DNA of 64,000 nucleotides from Bacteroidales bacterium (GTDB lineage Bacteria > Bacteroidota > Bacteroidia > Bacteroidales > VadinHA17): assembly GCA_021738535.1 (NCBI GenBank), contig JAIPBU010000002.1, forward strand, positions 124,001 to 188,000. Reading direction: 5' to 3'. The position numbers and the translations under genes are program-made. The stretch's first letter is position 1. Each line of letters starts with the position of its first letter. Shown here in pieces: positions 8,398 to 17,034 of the stretch. The notes beneath the pieces are model-generated. The model was not told the DNA's origin and searched no databases. It saw only the letters and a program-made list of their open reading frames with translations.

Positions 8398-10701
8398 GAT
8401 CTGCTGGCCGGACATGGAATAAGGGAATGAATCCCCGGTTGTTCCCCTTTCCTTATTGGGCTCACCAGACATTATGAATTCTATTTTACCTCCCTCAAGC
8501 AGGTCATGGTGTGTAAAATAGTTCTTATTCACGGTTTTCCCGTTAAAGCTTATGTCATCAATATAATATTTACCGGGACCATTATCCCTGGCAGTTATCT
8601 CAAGTTCATTGCCTCCGGGCATTTCAATGGTCATCTTGTCGAAAAGCGGAGAGCCTATAACATACTGGTCAGTTCCGGGACAAACAGGATAAAATCCCAT
8701 GGCGCTGAAAACATACCAGGCAGAGGTTTGCCCGTTATCTTCATCACCGCAATAGCCATCAGGTGCCGGTGTATATAATTTATCCAGTATTTCCCTTACC
8801 CTGTACTGGGTTTTCCAGGGTGCTCCTGCATAATTATACAGGTATACCATATGCTGAATAGGCTGATTGCCATGGGCATAGTTCCCCATGCCCGCAATCT
8901 GCATCTCCCTGATTTCGTGTATAACTATACCGTAGTATGAATAATCAAACACCGGTGGAACTTCAAATACTGAGTCCAGCTTGGAAACAAACCTGTCTTT
9001 ACCTCCCATCATAGCGGCCAGGCTGTCGATATCATGAAAAACGCTCCATGTATAATGCCAGCTGTTCCCTTCGGTAAAGGCGTCACCCCATTTGTAAGGG
9101 CTGAAAGGCGACTGAAAGCTTCCGTCAGCATTTCTTCCCCTCATCAGCTTTCGATCATCGTCAAAAACATTTGTATAGTTTAGAGATCTTTTGCGGAAAA
9201 TTTTTGTTTCATCGTCGGGCTTACCCAGCTCTGTACCCAGTTTCCAAATACAGAAATCGGCATATGCATACTCAAGTGTGCGGGCTGTATTTTCCCTGAT
9301 GTCGGAATCATAAGGGATATAGCCCAGATTGTTATAATAACCTGCTCCGTATCTGCCCACTGAATTGACAGGGCCGTGCCCCTCAGTATTTTTGATCATC
9401 GCTTCATATAAAGTTTCAATATCATATCCGCGTATACCTTTTAAGTAACTGTCGGCTATGATGGAAGCAGAATTGGATCCTATCATGCAATCCCGGTGAC
9501 CCGGGCTTGCCCATTCAGGTAGCCATCCGCTTTCCTTATAGGTGTTCACCAGTCCCTGCATTATCTTACTGTTCAGATCGGGGTACATAAGTGTAAAGAA
9601 GGGGAAAACCGCCCTGAAAGTATCCCAGAATCCGTTGTCGGTGAACATATACCCGGGCAGTACTTCACCGTTGTAAGGGCTGTAATGCATTATTTCCCCC
9701 TGTGCATCAATTTCATAAAATTTCCTGGGAAAAAGCAGAAGCCTGTAAAGGCAGGAATAGAAAGTTCGTATGTTGTCAATGTTATCATCCTCAATCTTAA
9801 TTCTGCCCAGTTCGCTGTTCCATATTTTCCTGCCCTGCTCCTTTATTTCATCAAAGGATCTGCCACCCGTTTCATTTTCCAGGTTTAATTCAGCCTGCTC
9901 AGGGCTAATGAATGAGGAAGCCACCCTTGCGTGTATGATTTCATCTTCTGATGTACTAAACCCGATGGCAGCCCCTGCATGGAATCCTTCTGCCATAAGT
10001 TCTTTATCATTTAATTCACCGTTCAGCCAGGTTTTTTTGTAAGAGAAATCTTTATCAAATTCCACAACGAAGTAGTTATGAAAATTATCAGGAACTCCTC
10101 CGCTGTTATTTCTGCAGTAGCCTATAATCTTTCTTTCAGACGGTATAATCTTAACCATTGATCCCCTGTAAAAGGCATCAAGAATTATCCAGGAGGAGTC
10201 ATTTTCAGGAAAGGTGAACCTGAACATTGCCGACCTTTCTGTTGGTGTCACTTCGACAGTGGCATCATGATCGGCCAGGTATACACTGTAATAGTGGGGT
10301 AAGACAGTCTCCGTCTTATGTGAAAACCATGAAGCCCGTTCTTCCTGGTCAAATTTTAACTCACCTGTGACAGGCATCAGTGAGAAGGCGGCATAGTCGT
10401 TAATCCATGGACTGGGCTGATGAGTCTGCTTAATACCTCTTATTTTGTAAGAGTCATAGGCATAAGCCCATCCATTACCCATCTCAGCTGTTTGTGGTGT
10501 CCAGAAGTTCATGCCCCATGGAAGTGCAATGGCGGGATAGGTATTCCCGTTGGACAACTTGAATTCTGAATCTGTTCCCATAAGGGGGTTAACCATATCA
10601 ACCGGCTCATATTCGGCATAAGGACTTTGCTGCATAGTACATGAATTAAGTACAGCAGCAGCTATAATAACAGTAATTAACAGGCAAAAATCTCTTTTCA
10701 T
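8386..10701 (-). CDS. GH92 family alpha-mannosidase lipoprotein
   Basis: Predicted calcium-dependent exo-alpha-mannosidase of glycoside hydrolase family 92, trimming alpha-mannosides of N-glycans or mannans. The 771-residue protein starts with a lipoprotein signal (AAAVLNSC, Cys21), so it is probably anchored to the outer membrane facing the periplasm or the outside. Family signs are VNPLMGTDS after the signal, then the beta-sandwich domain, the (alpha/alpha)6 catalytic domain, and near the C terminus HGNQPIQHMVYLYNYAG and CGDEDNGQTSAWYVFSAMGFYP, all highly typical of GH92. No susC/susD genes are adjacent, so it is an orphan rather than part of a polysaccharide utilisation locus here. Linkage specificity is not readable. 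Its last residues and stop codon lie within a short intergenic repeat. Confidence 0.93.
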   Translation of the reverse strand: MKRDFCLLITVIIAAAVLNSCTMQQSPYAEYEPVDMVNPLMGTDSEFKLSNGNTYPAIALPWGMNFWTPQTAEMGNGWAYAYDSYKIRGIKQTHQPSPWINDYAAFSLMPVTGELKFDQEERASWFSHKTETVLPHYYSVYLADHDATVEVTPTERSAMFRFTFPENDSSWIILDAFYRGSMVKIIPSERKIIGYCRNNSGGVPDNFHNYFVVEFDKDFSYKKTWLNGELNDKELMAEGFHAGAAIGFSTSEDEIIHARVASSFISPEQAELNLENETGGRSFDEIKEQGRKIWNSELGRIKIEDDNIDNIRTFYSCLYRLLLFPRKFYEIDAQGEIMHYSPYNGEVLPGYMFTDNGFWDTFRAVFPFFTLMYPDLNSKIMQGLVNTYKESGWLPEWASPGHRDCMIGSNSASIIADSYLKGIRGYDIETLYEAMIKNTEGHGPVNSVGRYGAGYYNNLGYIPYDSDIRENTARTLEYAYADFCIWKLGTELGKPDDETKIFRKRSLNYTNVFDDDRKLMRGRNADGSFQSPFSPYKWGDAFTEGNSWHYTWSVFHDIDSLAAMMGGKDRFVSKLDSVFEVPPVFDYSYYGIVIHEIREMQIAGMGNYAHGNQPIQHMVYLYNYAGAPWKTQYRVREILDKLYTPAPDGYCGDEDNGQTSAWYVFSAMGFYPVCPGTDQYVIGSPLFDKMTIEMPGGNELEITARDNGPGKYYIDDISFNGKTVNKNYFTHHDLLEGGKIEFIMSGEPNKERGTTGDSFPYSMSGQQIIGN

Positions 10702-10740
10702 GATCTATTATCTTTATTATTTTTTTATAATCCTGTATTC

Positions 10741-10860
10741 CCTCAACTCCTCAACCCCTCAACCCCTCAACTCCTCAACTCCTCAACCCCTCAACTCCTC
10801 AACCCCTCAACTCCTCAACTCCTCAACCCCTCAACCCCTCAACCCCTCAACCCCTCAACT
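10741..10860. repeat. Octamer tandem repeat, 15 copies of CCTCAACY
   Basis: Fifteen contiguous 8-bp units, each CCTCAACC or CCTCAACT, run from 10741 to 10860 with no other variation. On the minus strand the unit is RGTTGAGG. The array begins 39 bp beyond the GH92 start and runs 14 bp into the end of the membrane protein gene at 10847, providing its stop codon. It separates the respiratory operon from the GH92 gene. Confidence 0.97.
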
Positions 10861-11833
10861 CCTCCTTCCTTACCAGTCTCAGTAAATTTACAATGATTAT
10901 AGCGAGCAGTCCGCCAAATATTGTAAAAAGCACTGTAATACCGTTCACAAGAATTCCATATGTAACGCCGGCCTCTTCGCTCATATTGAACAGAAGGAAC
11001 AGCTGCAGCACAAAGAAATGAGTTGTACCAATTCCCCCGGGGCTGGGAATGGCCCAGCCTATGGTTCCTATGAAAAGAACCACAAAGGCAAAGTAGAGGC
11101 TTAGGTTCTGTGTTGACGGAAGCGACCGGAGACAGGCATAATTCATCAGCAACATCAGCATCCATATAATTAATGTCTGGATCGTGAAAATGCGTGAAGC
11201 TTTAATCCTGAATGTGAGTTTTACTGTTGACCAGAAGTCATTGAAAAATGATTTAATCCTGTTCATCACATCGTAGCGCCTGAATACGAAAAATAGTACA
11301 AGACCGGTAACAGTTACAGAAAGTAAGATTATAATCAGGGTTAAAATATTAGAAGAAAAAGCTTCACCAATGTTCTCAAGAGCAGAAGCAATAAGATCTT
11401 TCAGCCTATCAAACTCAAGAAAAAGAATAATCACAATTGCCAGTAGCAGGGTAAGAAGGTCATAAATTCTTTCCGTTATCACTGTACCAAAGCTTTTTGA
11501 TACGGGAATATCTTCTGATTTTTTCAGTGAGGTACATCTGACTACTTCACCCAGTTTTGGTGTAACACTGTTGATGAAGAAGCCCAGCAAAAGTGAGTAT
11601 GATACATTTTTTATGCCGGGATGATGCCCGTTATTTTCTAACAGGAGCTTCCATCTGTATGCCCGGAAGAAAAACATCAGGACCAGGAAAAAGAGCGCCA
11701 GCAATATCCACCCTGTATTGGCCTGGATCAGAAGGGCAAATATTTCGTCCAGAGGCTTGTTCCTCAGGGTGAGGTATAAAAAGAATCCGCCGATAATGAT
11801 TCCAGTTAAAGCATTTACCAGGTGTTTTCTCAT
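10847..11833 (-). CDS. Flippase-like/lysylphosphatidylglycerol synthase-type transmembrane protein
   Basis: A polytopic inner-membrane protein of the UPF0104/YbhN type (the membrane part of MprF-like proteins), 328 residues from ATG at 11831-11833; a GTG seven codons upstream (11854) is possible but gives a poorer N terminus. About eight hydrophobic helices are visible, with PKLGEVVR and AIPSPGGIGTTHFF, motifs usual in this family. The soluble synthase domain of MprF is absent. Its substrate is unknown. It is the last gene of the respiratory operon, 44-65 bp after the heme o synthase gene, which may be mere co-transcription. Its final codons (ELRG) and TGA stop are made of the octamer repeat, so its C terminus has been reshaped by the repeat. 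Confidence 0.85.
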   Translation of the reverse strand: MRKHLVNALTGIIIGGFFLYLTLRNKPLDEIFALLIQANTGWILLALFFLVLMFFFRAYRWKLLLENNGHHPGIKNVSYSLLLGFFINSVTPKLGEVVRCTSLKKSEDIPVSKSFGTVITERIYDLLTLLLAIVIILFLEFDRLKDLIASALENIGEAFSSNILTLIIILLSVTVTGLVLFFVFRRYDVMNRIKSFFNDFWSTVKLTFRIKASRIFTIQTLIIWMLMLLMNYACLRSLPSTQNLSLYFAFVVLFIGTIGWAIPSPGGIGTTHFFVLQLFLLFNMSEEAGVTYGILVNGITVLFTIFGGLLAIIIVNLLRLVRKEELRG

Positions 11834-11898
11834 ATAAAAAAAACTTTGTGGCACATTTCAATAACCTGATAAAGATAAAAAAATGAAATAAACCACTA

Positions 11899-12735
11899 TC
11901 AGACTTTCCCTGTTGCAAATAATAAAAAGAGGATGCTTATAAATACATTACTCAGGATAAATGCTTTATCAGGCTTGTCGTAAACAAGAAGAAAGAAGAA
12001 AAAAACTACCAGGAAGACCAGGGATAATATTACTACGATGTAAGAAACCAGTGCAGCCGTATATATTCCAAAAACATTATAGCTGATAGCAAAAAGTGCA
12101 GAAAGACAAATCCATACGTAACTGATCCTGGTTGCCTGTACAATATTCACCGATTTAAGTATTGTTGGGAATCCTGCAGCCTTGTAATCCTCACGGTGTA
12201 TTATGAGTAATATCCAGAAGTGAGGAATTTGCCACATGAACATCAGGAAGGCAAGGTACAGAGGAGCGGGGTCAGGCAGAGACCCGCCGGCTGCCTGCCA
12301 GCCAATAAGCGGGGGAATTGCACCAACGAGGGCTCCGGGTATTATTGAAAGGTAGCTGACTGTCTTGAGCCATGTGTATAATCCATTGTATAATGCAATT
12401 GCAATAATTGCCAGGATGAGGCTCCATGGTTTTATATACAGAAGCATCACCAGTGCTGTAAGGATTAGGATAAATGAAATAGTAAGGGCTAAGGGTGGTT
12501 TGATTTTTCCTGATGGGACAGGTCTCCCGGCCGTTCGTTTCATTAAAGAATCCCTTCTGCGTTCCTGGTACTGGTTAAGTGCAGACATGCCGGCAGCAAG
12601 TAAGAAAACGGCAAGGGCAGTTAGTATCAGTAAAATATCTGCTTTGTCCTTGTAGAGAATGTATGAAGAAATGCATGTGATTGTTACGGCCAGGCTTAGC
12701 TTATACTTAATCAGCCTGAGAATATTGAGGATCAT
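11899..12735 (-). CDS. ctaB: Protoheme IX farnesyltransferase (heme o synthase)
   Basis: UbiA-superfamily prenyltransferase that adds a farnesyl group to heme b to make heme o, the precursor of heme a or the cofactor itself for the adjacent oxidase. The 278-residue protein has about eight membrane helices, the first prenyl-diphosphate motif in degenerate form (NQYQERRRDSLMKRTAGRPVPSG, about residues 53-75) and the second Asp-rich loop region (HREDYKAAGFPT, about 185). It starts 3 bp after the stop of coxB. No ctaA (heme a synthase) is found in this window, so the heme type of the oxidase is open. Confidence 0.9.
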   Translation of the reverse strand: MILNILRLIKYKLSLAVTITCISSYILYKDKADILLILTALAVFLLAAGMSALNQYQERRRDSLMKRTAGRPVPSGKIKPPLALTISFILILTALVMLLYIKPWSLILAIIAIALYNGLYTWLKTVSYLSIIPGALVGAIPPLIGWQAAGGSLPDPAPLYLAFLMFMWQIPHFWILLIIHREDYKAAGFPTILKSVNIVQATRISYVWICLSALFAISYNVFGIYTAALVSYIVVILSLVFLVVFFFFLLVYDKPDKAFILSNVFISILFLLFATGKV

Positions 12736-12738
12736 CTG

Positions 12739-13668
12739 CTAATTTCCTTCAGGTGTAAATGTTGAAAGATATTCAATGATCTGATCTATCTCATCATCGT
12801 TGAGTTCTTTCCTGTAAGATTGCATAAGACCCTTATTGTATCCTTTAACAAGGTCGCGGTCAGGCTCAATAATTGATGATCTGAGATAATCGTCATCAAT
12901 GGTTATCGTTCTTTCCTCTCCATCGCTTACCACGATTCGTTCCATGCCGTATATCCCTTTGAATGACGGGCCTACCAGCCTGCTGCCGTCATCCGAGTGG
13001 CAGGCCAGGCATCCTGTTTCCTTGAGCAGCACTAGCCCGGGGGGATCGGGGATATCACCTCTTGCTTCCAGGTTGGCTAGCCATTCTTCGAATTTATCCT
13101 CTTCAACAACCTTCGTTTTAGATACCATGGATGAATGCAGCAGCCCACAGTACTCAGTACATAGTATCTCGTAATCGCCTATATAATAAGGTGTAAACCA
13201 CAGGTAGTTGTCGTAGCCGGGTACCACGTCTTCTTTAACCCTGAATGCGGGAATAAACAGGCTGTGATTAACATCTTCGGAAACAAGGTCCAGTCTTACC
13301 GGCTTGTTCACCGGTAATACCAGTTCGCTCGATAGTTTACCATCCCCATAATCGAATTCCCATTCCCACATCCGGCCTATGGCAGTTATGCGCATGGCGT
13401 CATCGGGGACCTGTCTCATTGGAGCAAATCCTACCCAGCCATAGTAGAACATCAGGATAACCAGCACCAGTGGTATTACAGTCCAGAGTATTTCAAGCTT
13501 AACAGATCCTCTGAATTGCTTTGCCTTCTGATTCTTTTTCCTTGAATATTTTACCAGGGTGTAAATCATGAATACGGTAAGCCCGATAATAAAGATAAAC
13601 GCTATAATAAAAATAAAGACGAACGTTTTGTCTACTCCTTCAGCTAAATTTGATGCGCCATTAAACAT
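12739..13668 (-). CDS. coxB: Cytochrome c oxidase subunit II with fused cytochrome c (caa3 type)
   Basis: Electron-entry subunit of the caa3 oxidase. The 309-residue protein has two N-terminal transmembrane helices (about 15-40 and 59-80), a cupredoxin domain with a complete CuA site (His135, Cys170, Cys174, His178, Met181 in CTEYCGLLHSSM), and a C-terminal monoheme cytochrome c domain (CLACH at 220-224, likely Met ligand in NKGLMQSY). The fused cytochrome identifies a caa3-type enzyme that accepts electrons from a cytochrome c or directly from a partner complex. The globular part faces the periplasm. It lies 11 bp after the subunit IV gene. Confidence 0.96.
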   Translation of the reverse strand: MFNGASNLAEGVDKTFVFIFIIAFIFIIGLTVFMIYTLVKYSRKKNQKAKQFRGSVKLEILWTVIPLVLVILMFYYGWVGFAPMRQVPDDAMRITAIGRMWEWEFDYGDGKLSSELVLPVNKPVRLDLVSEDVNHSLFIPAFRVKEDVVPGYDNYLWFTPYYIGDYEILCTEYCGLLHSSMVSKTKVVEEDKFEEWLANLEARGDIPDPPGLVLLKETGCLACHSDDGSRLVGPSFKGIYGMERIVVSDGEERTITIDDDYLRSSIIEPDRDLVKGYNKGLMQSYRKELNDDEIDQIIEYLSTFTPEGN

Positions 13669-13679
13669 ATCTTTTTGTT

Positions 13680-13964
13680 TTATCTGAGTAAATAATCAAT
13701 AAATGTAAAAACGAGTACCAGTGCGAACAACAGGAATACACCGGCAACCATAATTCTCAGGAAAGAATTTTCCCATTTGAGATGCATGAAATAGACTAGC
13801 ACAAGGGCTACTTTAACACATGCCACAGACAGTGCAACTGCAACCGACAGGGCCCCGAAATGGATCTCAGTAATCAGAACAGAGATTGTTGTTAAGATCA
13901 GCAGCGCTACAAGAACTTTTGCAAACAGGCTATATGATGTTATATGTTTTTCTTTCTTATCCAT
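13680..13964 (-). CDS. coxD: Cytochrome c oxidase subunit IV (caa3-type small subunit)
   Basis: A 94-residue protein with three transmembrane helices (about 14-35, 40-66 and 70-93) and the family-typical LVLVYFMHLKWE segment, matching prokaryotic cytochrome c oxidase subunit IV. It has no redox centre and supports assembly of subunits I-III. It lies between subunit III (12 bp upstream) and subunit II (11 bp downstream), consistent with a single transcript. Confidence 0.9.
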   Translation of the reverse strand: MDKKEKHITSYSLFAKVLVALLILTTISVLITEIHFGALSVAVALSVACVKVALVLVYFMHLKWENSFLRIMVAGVFLLFALVLVFTFIDYLLR

Positions 13965-13976
13965 TCTGATATATCA

Positions 13977-14591
13977 TTAAGTGACAAGGTATAATAGCGG
14001 GAAAAGGAATATCCATATCAGGTCAACAAGGTGCCAGTATAAGCCACTGTTTTCCAGAAGTGAAAACCTTTCGTGGTGTACTTTTCCTGATCTGATTTTA
14101 AAAATGTTTACCACAAGAAGTACAATTCCGATAAGTACGTGTAGTGCATGCAGGCCTGTCATCATAAAGTAAAGCCCGTAGAACAGTATCTCTCCCTGGG
14201 GAAGATTCATCATAACCGGTGAACCGGGATAAAGTTTGTATTCAAACTTATAAGACCATTCAAAATATTTGTTTAACATGAACACAAGAGCCAGTACAAT
14301 AGTAATTATAATCATGTTAACAGCCAGTTTCCTGTTCTTTTTCTGAATGGCTGTTATTGACATGGCAACGGTCATACTGCTTATAAGAAGCACGACGGTA
14401 TTAAAAGTACCGATAAAGGCATTAAGCTCATGTGCACCGTGGTGAAAATCGGCTGAATACTTATTTCTGAAAACCGCATAGACAAGAAAAAGTCCGCCGA
14501 AGAGGAACATTTCAGTAAAAAGGAATAACCACATCCCTATTTTAGAGCTTTCGGGATCATAATGATCGGTATGAGCTGTGCTGGTGTTCAT
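13977..14591 (-). CDS. coxC: Cytochrome c oxidase subunit III
   Basis: Non-catalytic membrane subunit of the heme-copper oxidase. At 204 residues with five helices it is the short form usual with caa3 enzymes. Recognisable segments are SSKIGMWLFLFTEMFLFGGLF at the N terminus, the conserved Glu region in FYGLYFMMTGLHALHVLIG, and the C-terminal WHLVDLIWIFLFPLLYL. It follows subunit I by 18 bp. Confidence 0.95.
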   Translation of the reverse strand: MNTSTAHTDHYDPESSKIGMWLFLFTEMFLFGGLFLVYAVFRNKYSADFHHGAHELNAFIGTFNTVVLLISSMTVAMSITAIQKKNRKLAVNMIIITIVLALVFMLNKYFEWSYKFEYKLYPGSPVMMNLPQGEILFYGLYFMMTGLHALHVLIGIVLLVVNIFKIRSGKVHHERFSLLENSGLYWHLVDLIWIFLFPLLYLVT

Positions 14592-14609
14592 AAGCTTATT
14601 GTTTCCTGG

Positions 14610-16238
14610 TTAGTTCCCTGTTGATGCTTTTTCTTCTTTATTGTCAAATGTATACGGCTTGTCCTTTATAACAGGTATTTCTTCAAAATTCTCGAGGGGC
14701 GGGGGAGATGGTATTTGCCATTCCAGTGTTACTCCTTTCCAGGGATTGGCGCTTGCTATTTCACCTTTTCTCCTGTAATAGATCAGATTATAAAACATTA
14801 CCACAAGGCCTGCTACCAGGATAAAGGCCCCTATACTGGAAATAACATGTCCGGTCTGGAACTGGGGAAGGTAATCGAAATACCTTCTTGGCATTCCCTG
14901 TATCCCGATAACAAACAGCGGGAAGTAAAGCAGGTTGAAACCTACGAATAGTATCCCCCATGCAATATAAGCAAGCCTGTTGCTGTACATCCTGCCGTAA
15001 ATTTTCGGAAACCAGTAATGTATTCCGGCAAAGAATGCAAATCCCATACCTCCGAAAATTATATAATGAAAATGTGCTACCACGAATGTTGTGTCATGTG
15101 TCTGCACGTTGGTTGCCAGTGCACCAAGAGTAAGGCCGGTAAATCCTCCTATCATAAAGAGGAAAATAAAAGATATTGCATAGAGCAGGGGTGGCTTCAG
15201 GTCGATGGATCCCCCGTACATGGTGGAGATCCAGTTGAAGACCTTGATGGCACTTGGCACAGCAACGATAAAGGTAAGGAATGAAAAGAACCACCTTGAC
15301 CAGTAGCTAATTCCTGTTGTGAACATATGGTGACCCCAGACAAAATATCCTACCAGGGCAATTGCAAGGCTCGATATAGCAATTGCTCCGTATCCGAATA
15401 CCGGTTTCTGGCTGAAAGTGGGGAATATTTCGGTAACCACACCCATGGCAGGCAGGATCATTACATAGACTGCAGGGTGCGAATAGATCCAGAAAAGATG
15501 CTGAAATAGCAGGGGATCGCCGCCAAGAGCGGGATCAAAGAATCCAATGTTTAATGTTCTTTCAGCAATAACCATCAAAAGGGTTATACCAATAATAGGA
15601 GTTGCCAGTACCTGTATCCATGCAGTTGCATAGAGAGACCAGGGGAAGAGTGGCATCTTGAACCATGTCATTCCCGGCGCCCTCAGCCTGTGAATGGTTA
15701 CAATGAAATTCAGACCGGTAAGTATGGATGAAAAACCCAGGACAAAGGCCGCCAGAAGGGCAAACATCACGTTTGTACCCGACTCAGCACTGTATGGCAC
15801 ATAGAATGTCCACCCGGTATCAGGCGCACCTCCCCCTATAAACTGGGACAGGATGCCCATTATGGCCCCGGCAATGTAAATATACCATGAGAGCAGGTTG
15901 AGTTTTGGAAAAGCAACATCTTTTGCCCCAATCATTATCGGGAGGAAGAAGTTGCCAAAGACTGCAGCAAGGCCGGGAATAACAATAATAAAAATCATTA
16001 TTATACCATGAATGGTGAATACCCCGTTATAGGTCTGTGCATCCATTATGGTCTGGCCCGGGGCTATCTTCTCAATGCGCATCAGCAAACCCAGGAGTGC
16101 CGCTATAATAAAGAAGAACATTATAGCATACATATACATCAGACCAATCCTTTTGTGGTCTGTTGAAGTAAGCCATCCCATCAGTCCTTTGAACCGACCC
16201 CTGTATTCAAGGTAATTTTCCTGTGATGTATTAACCAT
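14610..16238 (-). CDS. coxA: Cytochrome c oxidase subunit I, A2-type
   Basis: Catalytic subunit that reduces oxygen to water and pumps protons. The 542-residue protein has 12 helices and all metal ligands expected: His77 for the low-spin heme, His254 and Tyr258 (cross-linked pair) in IYSHPAVYVMILP, His303-His304 for CuB, and the heme ligands in VAHFHYIIFGG. Tyr252-Ser253 (YS) replaces the Glu of the HPEVY motif, which marks the A2 subfamily of heme-copper oxidases. It is in the middle of the respiratory operon, 3 bp after the SCO gene. Confidence 0.97.
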   Translation of the reverse strand: MVNTSQENYLEYRGRFKGLMGWLTSTDHKRIGLMYMYAIMFFFIIAALLGLLMRIEKIAPGQTIMDAQTYNGVFTIHGIIMIFIIVIPGLAAVFGNFFLPIMIGAKDVAFPKLNLLSWYIYIAGAIMGILSQFIGGGAPDTGWTFYVPYSAESGTNVMFALLAAFVLGFSSILTGLNFIVTIHRLRAPGMTWFKMPLFPWSLYATAWIQVLATPIIGITLLMVIAERTLNIGFFDPALGGDPLLFQHLFWIYSHPAVYVMILPAMGVVTEIFPTFSQKPVFGYGAIAISSLAIALVGYFVWGHHMFTTGISYWSRWFFSFLTFIVAVPSAIKVFNWISTMYGGSIDLKPPLLYAISFIFLFMIGGFTGLTLGALATNVQTHDTTFVVAHFHYIIFGGMGFAFFAGIHYWFPKIYGRMYSNRLAYIAWGILFVGFNLLYFPLFVIGIQGMPRRYFDYLPQFQTGHVISSIGAFILVAGLVVMFYNLIYYRRKGEIASANPWKGVTLEWQIPSPPPLENFEEIPVIKDKPYTFDNKEEKASTGN

Positions 16239-16241
16239 ATC

Positions 16242-17024
16242 TTAGATTTTTGCTTTTCTTCTGCGTCCCCTGATTACCAGTGTGATAAACACCAGTGCCA
16301 GGATTGTTAATGTAAATGCCCCTACAACCCTTGTTACCTGGAGAGTATAGGTTTTACCACCCGGATCGTAGGCAAAACAGTATTCCAGGATCTTGTTGAT
16401 AGTGGGGCGGGCAATTCCTTTTTGGGCTTCGATAATTGCCATTTTTGTATCGAAGGGGAGGAAAGATATGCCGTAAAGATACCTTGTGATTTTTCCTTCC
16501 GGGCTCAGCAGTATGATGGCAGAAGGATGTGCAAAATCCAGTCCCTGTGGCTTATACTTCCAGCCTGCAGCCTCGGTGGCCTTGAGGATATTTTCCTGGC
16601 TGCCTGTGAGGTAAACCCAGTGTCTCTTGTTCTCTTCGCCGATTTTCTGAACGAAATTTTTCTTCTTGACCCTTGCCTTTTCAGGTGTGTCTTTGGTGTT
16701 GAAACTTATGGTAATTACCTGGTAATCTTCCCCCAGCTTCATATCCATTTTTTCAACTACTTCAGAAATACCGGAAAGGAGGGGACTGCATAATCCCGGG
16801 CAATCAAAATAAACAAAAGACAATATAGTGGGTTTATCGATCAATTCACCCAGCGATACAGTATCGTTTTCTTCATTCTGGAAGGTCAGATCAAGCGGCA
16901 TAGTTTCCCCGAGTTTCTCAACGATGCCTACTTCAATCAGTTCCTCGTCTATCTGGTTCTGCTGGGCATAAACAGAACCCAGGCAGAATAATAATGTAAT
17001 AGTAAGGGCTACTTTTTTATTCAT
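16242..17024 (-). CDS. SCO1/SenC-type copper chaperone, membrane-anchored
   Basis: Periplasmic thioredoxin-fold protein that helps build the CuA site of subunit II. The protein (260 residues from ATG at 17022-17024; an in-frame ATG at 17031-17033 is also possible) has a cleavable-looking signal ending VYAQQ, the copper-binding CPGLC motif (CxxxC) followed by the conserved His in DFAHPSAIILL, and an unusual C-terminal hydrophobic helix (VVGAFTLTILALVFITLVI) followed by a basic tail that would anchor it. Direct adjacency to coxA supports the role in oxidase assembly. Confidence 0.92.
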   Translation of the reverse strand: MNKKVALTITLLFCLGSVYAQQNQIDEELIEVGIVEKLGETMPLDLTFQNEENDTVSLGELIDKPTILSFVYFDCPGLCSPLLSGISEVVEKMDMKLGEDYQVITISFNTKDTPEKARVKKKNFVQKIGEENKRHWVYLTGSQENILKATEAAGWKYKPQGLDFAHPSAIILLSPEGKITRYLYGISFLPFDTKMAIIEAQKGIARPTINKILEYCFAYDPGGKTYTLQVTRVVGAFTLTILALVFITLVIRGRRRKAKI

Positions 17025-17034
17025 ATAAAGCATT

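Noticed and set aside
10741-10860. Possible CRISPR array
   Set aside because: The units are 8 bp and contiguous, with no spacers and no cas genes in the window.
10700-10885. Short plus-strand frame rich in Leu-Asn-Ser-Ser-Thr-Pro-Gln
   Set aside because: It is simply the translation of the octamer array, with a 24-bp (8-codon) period.
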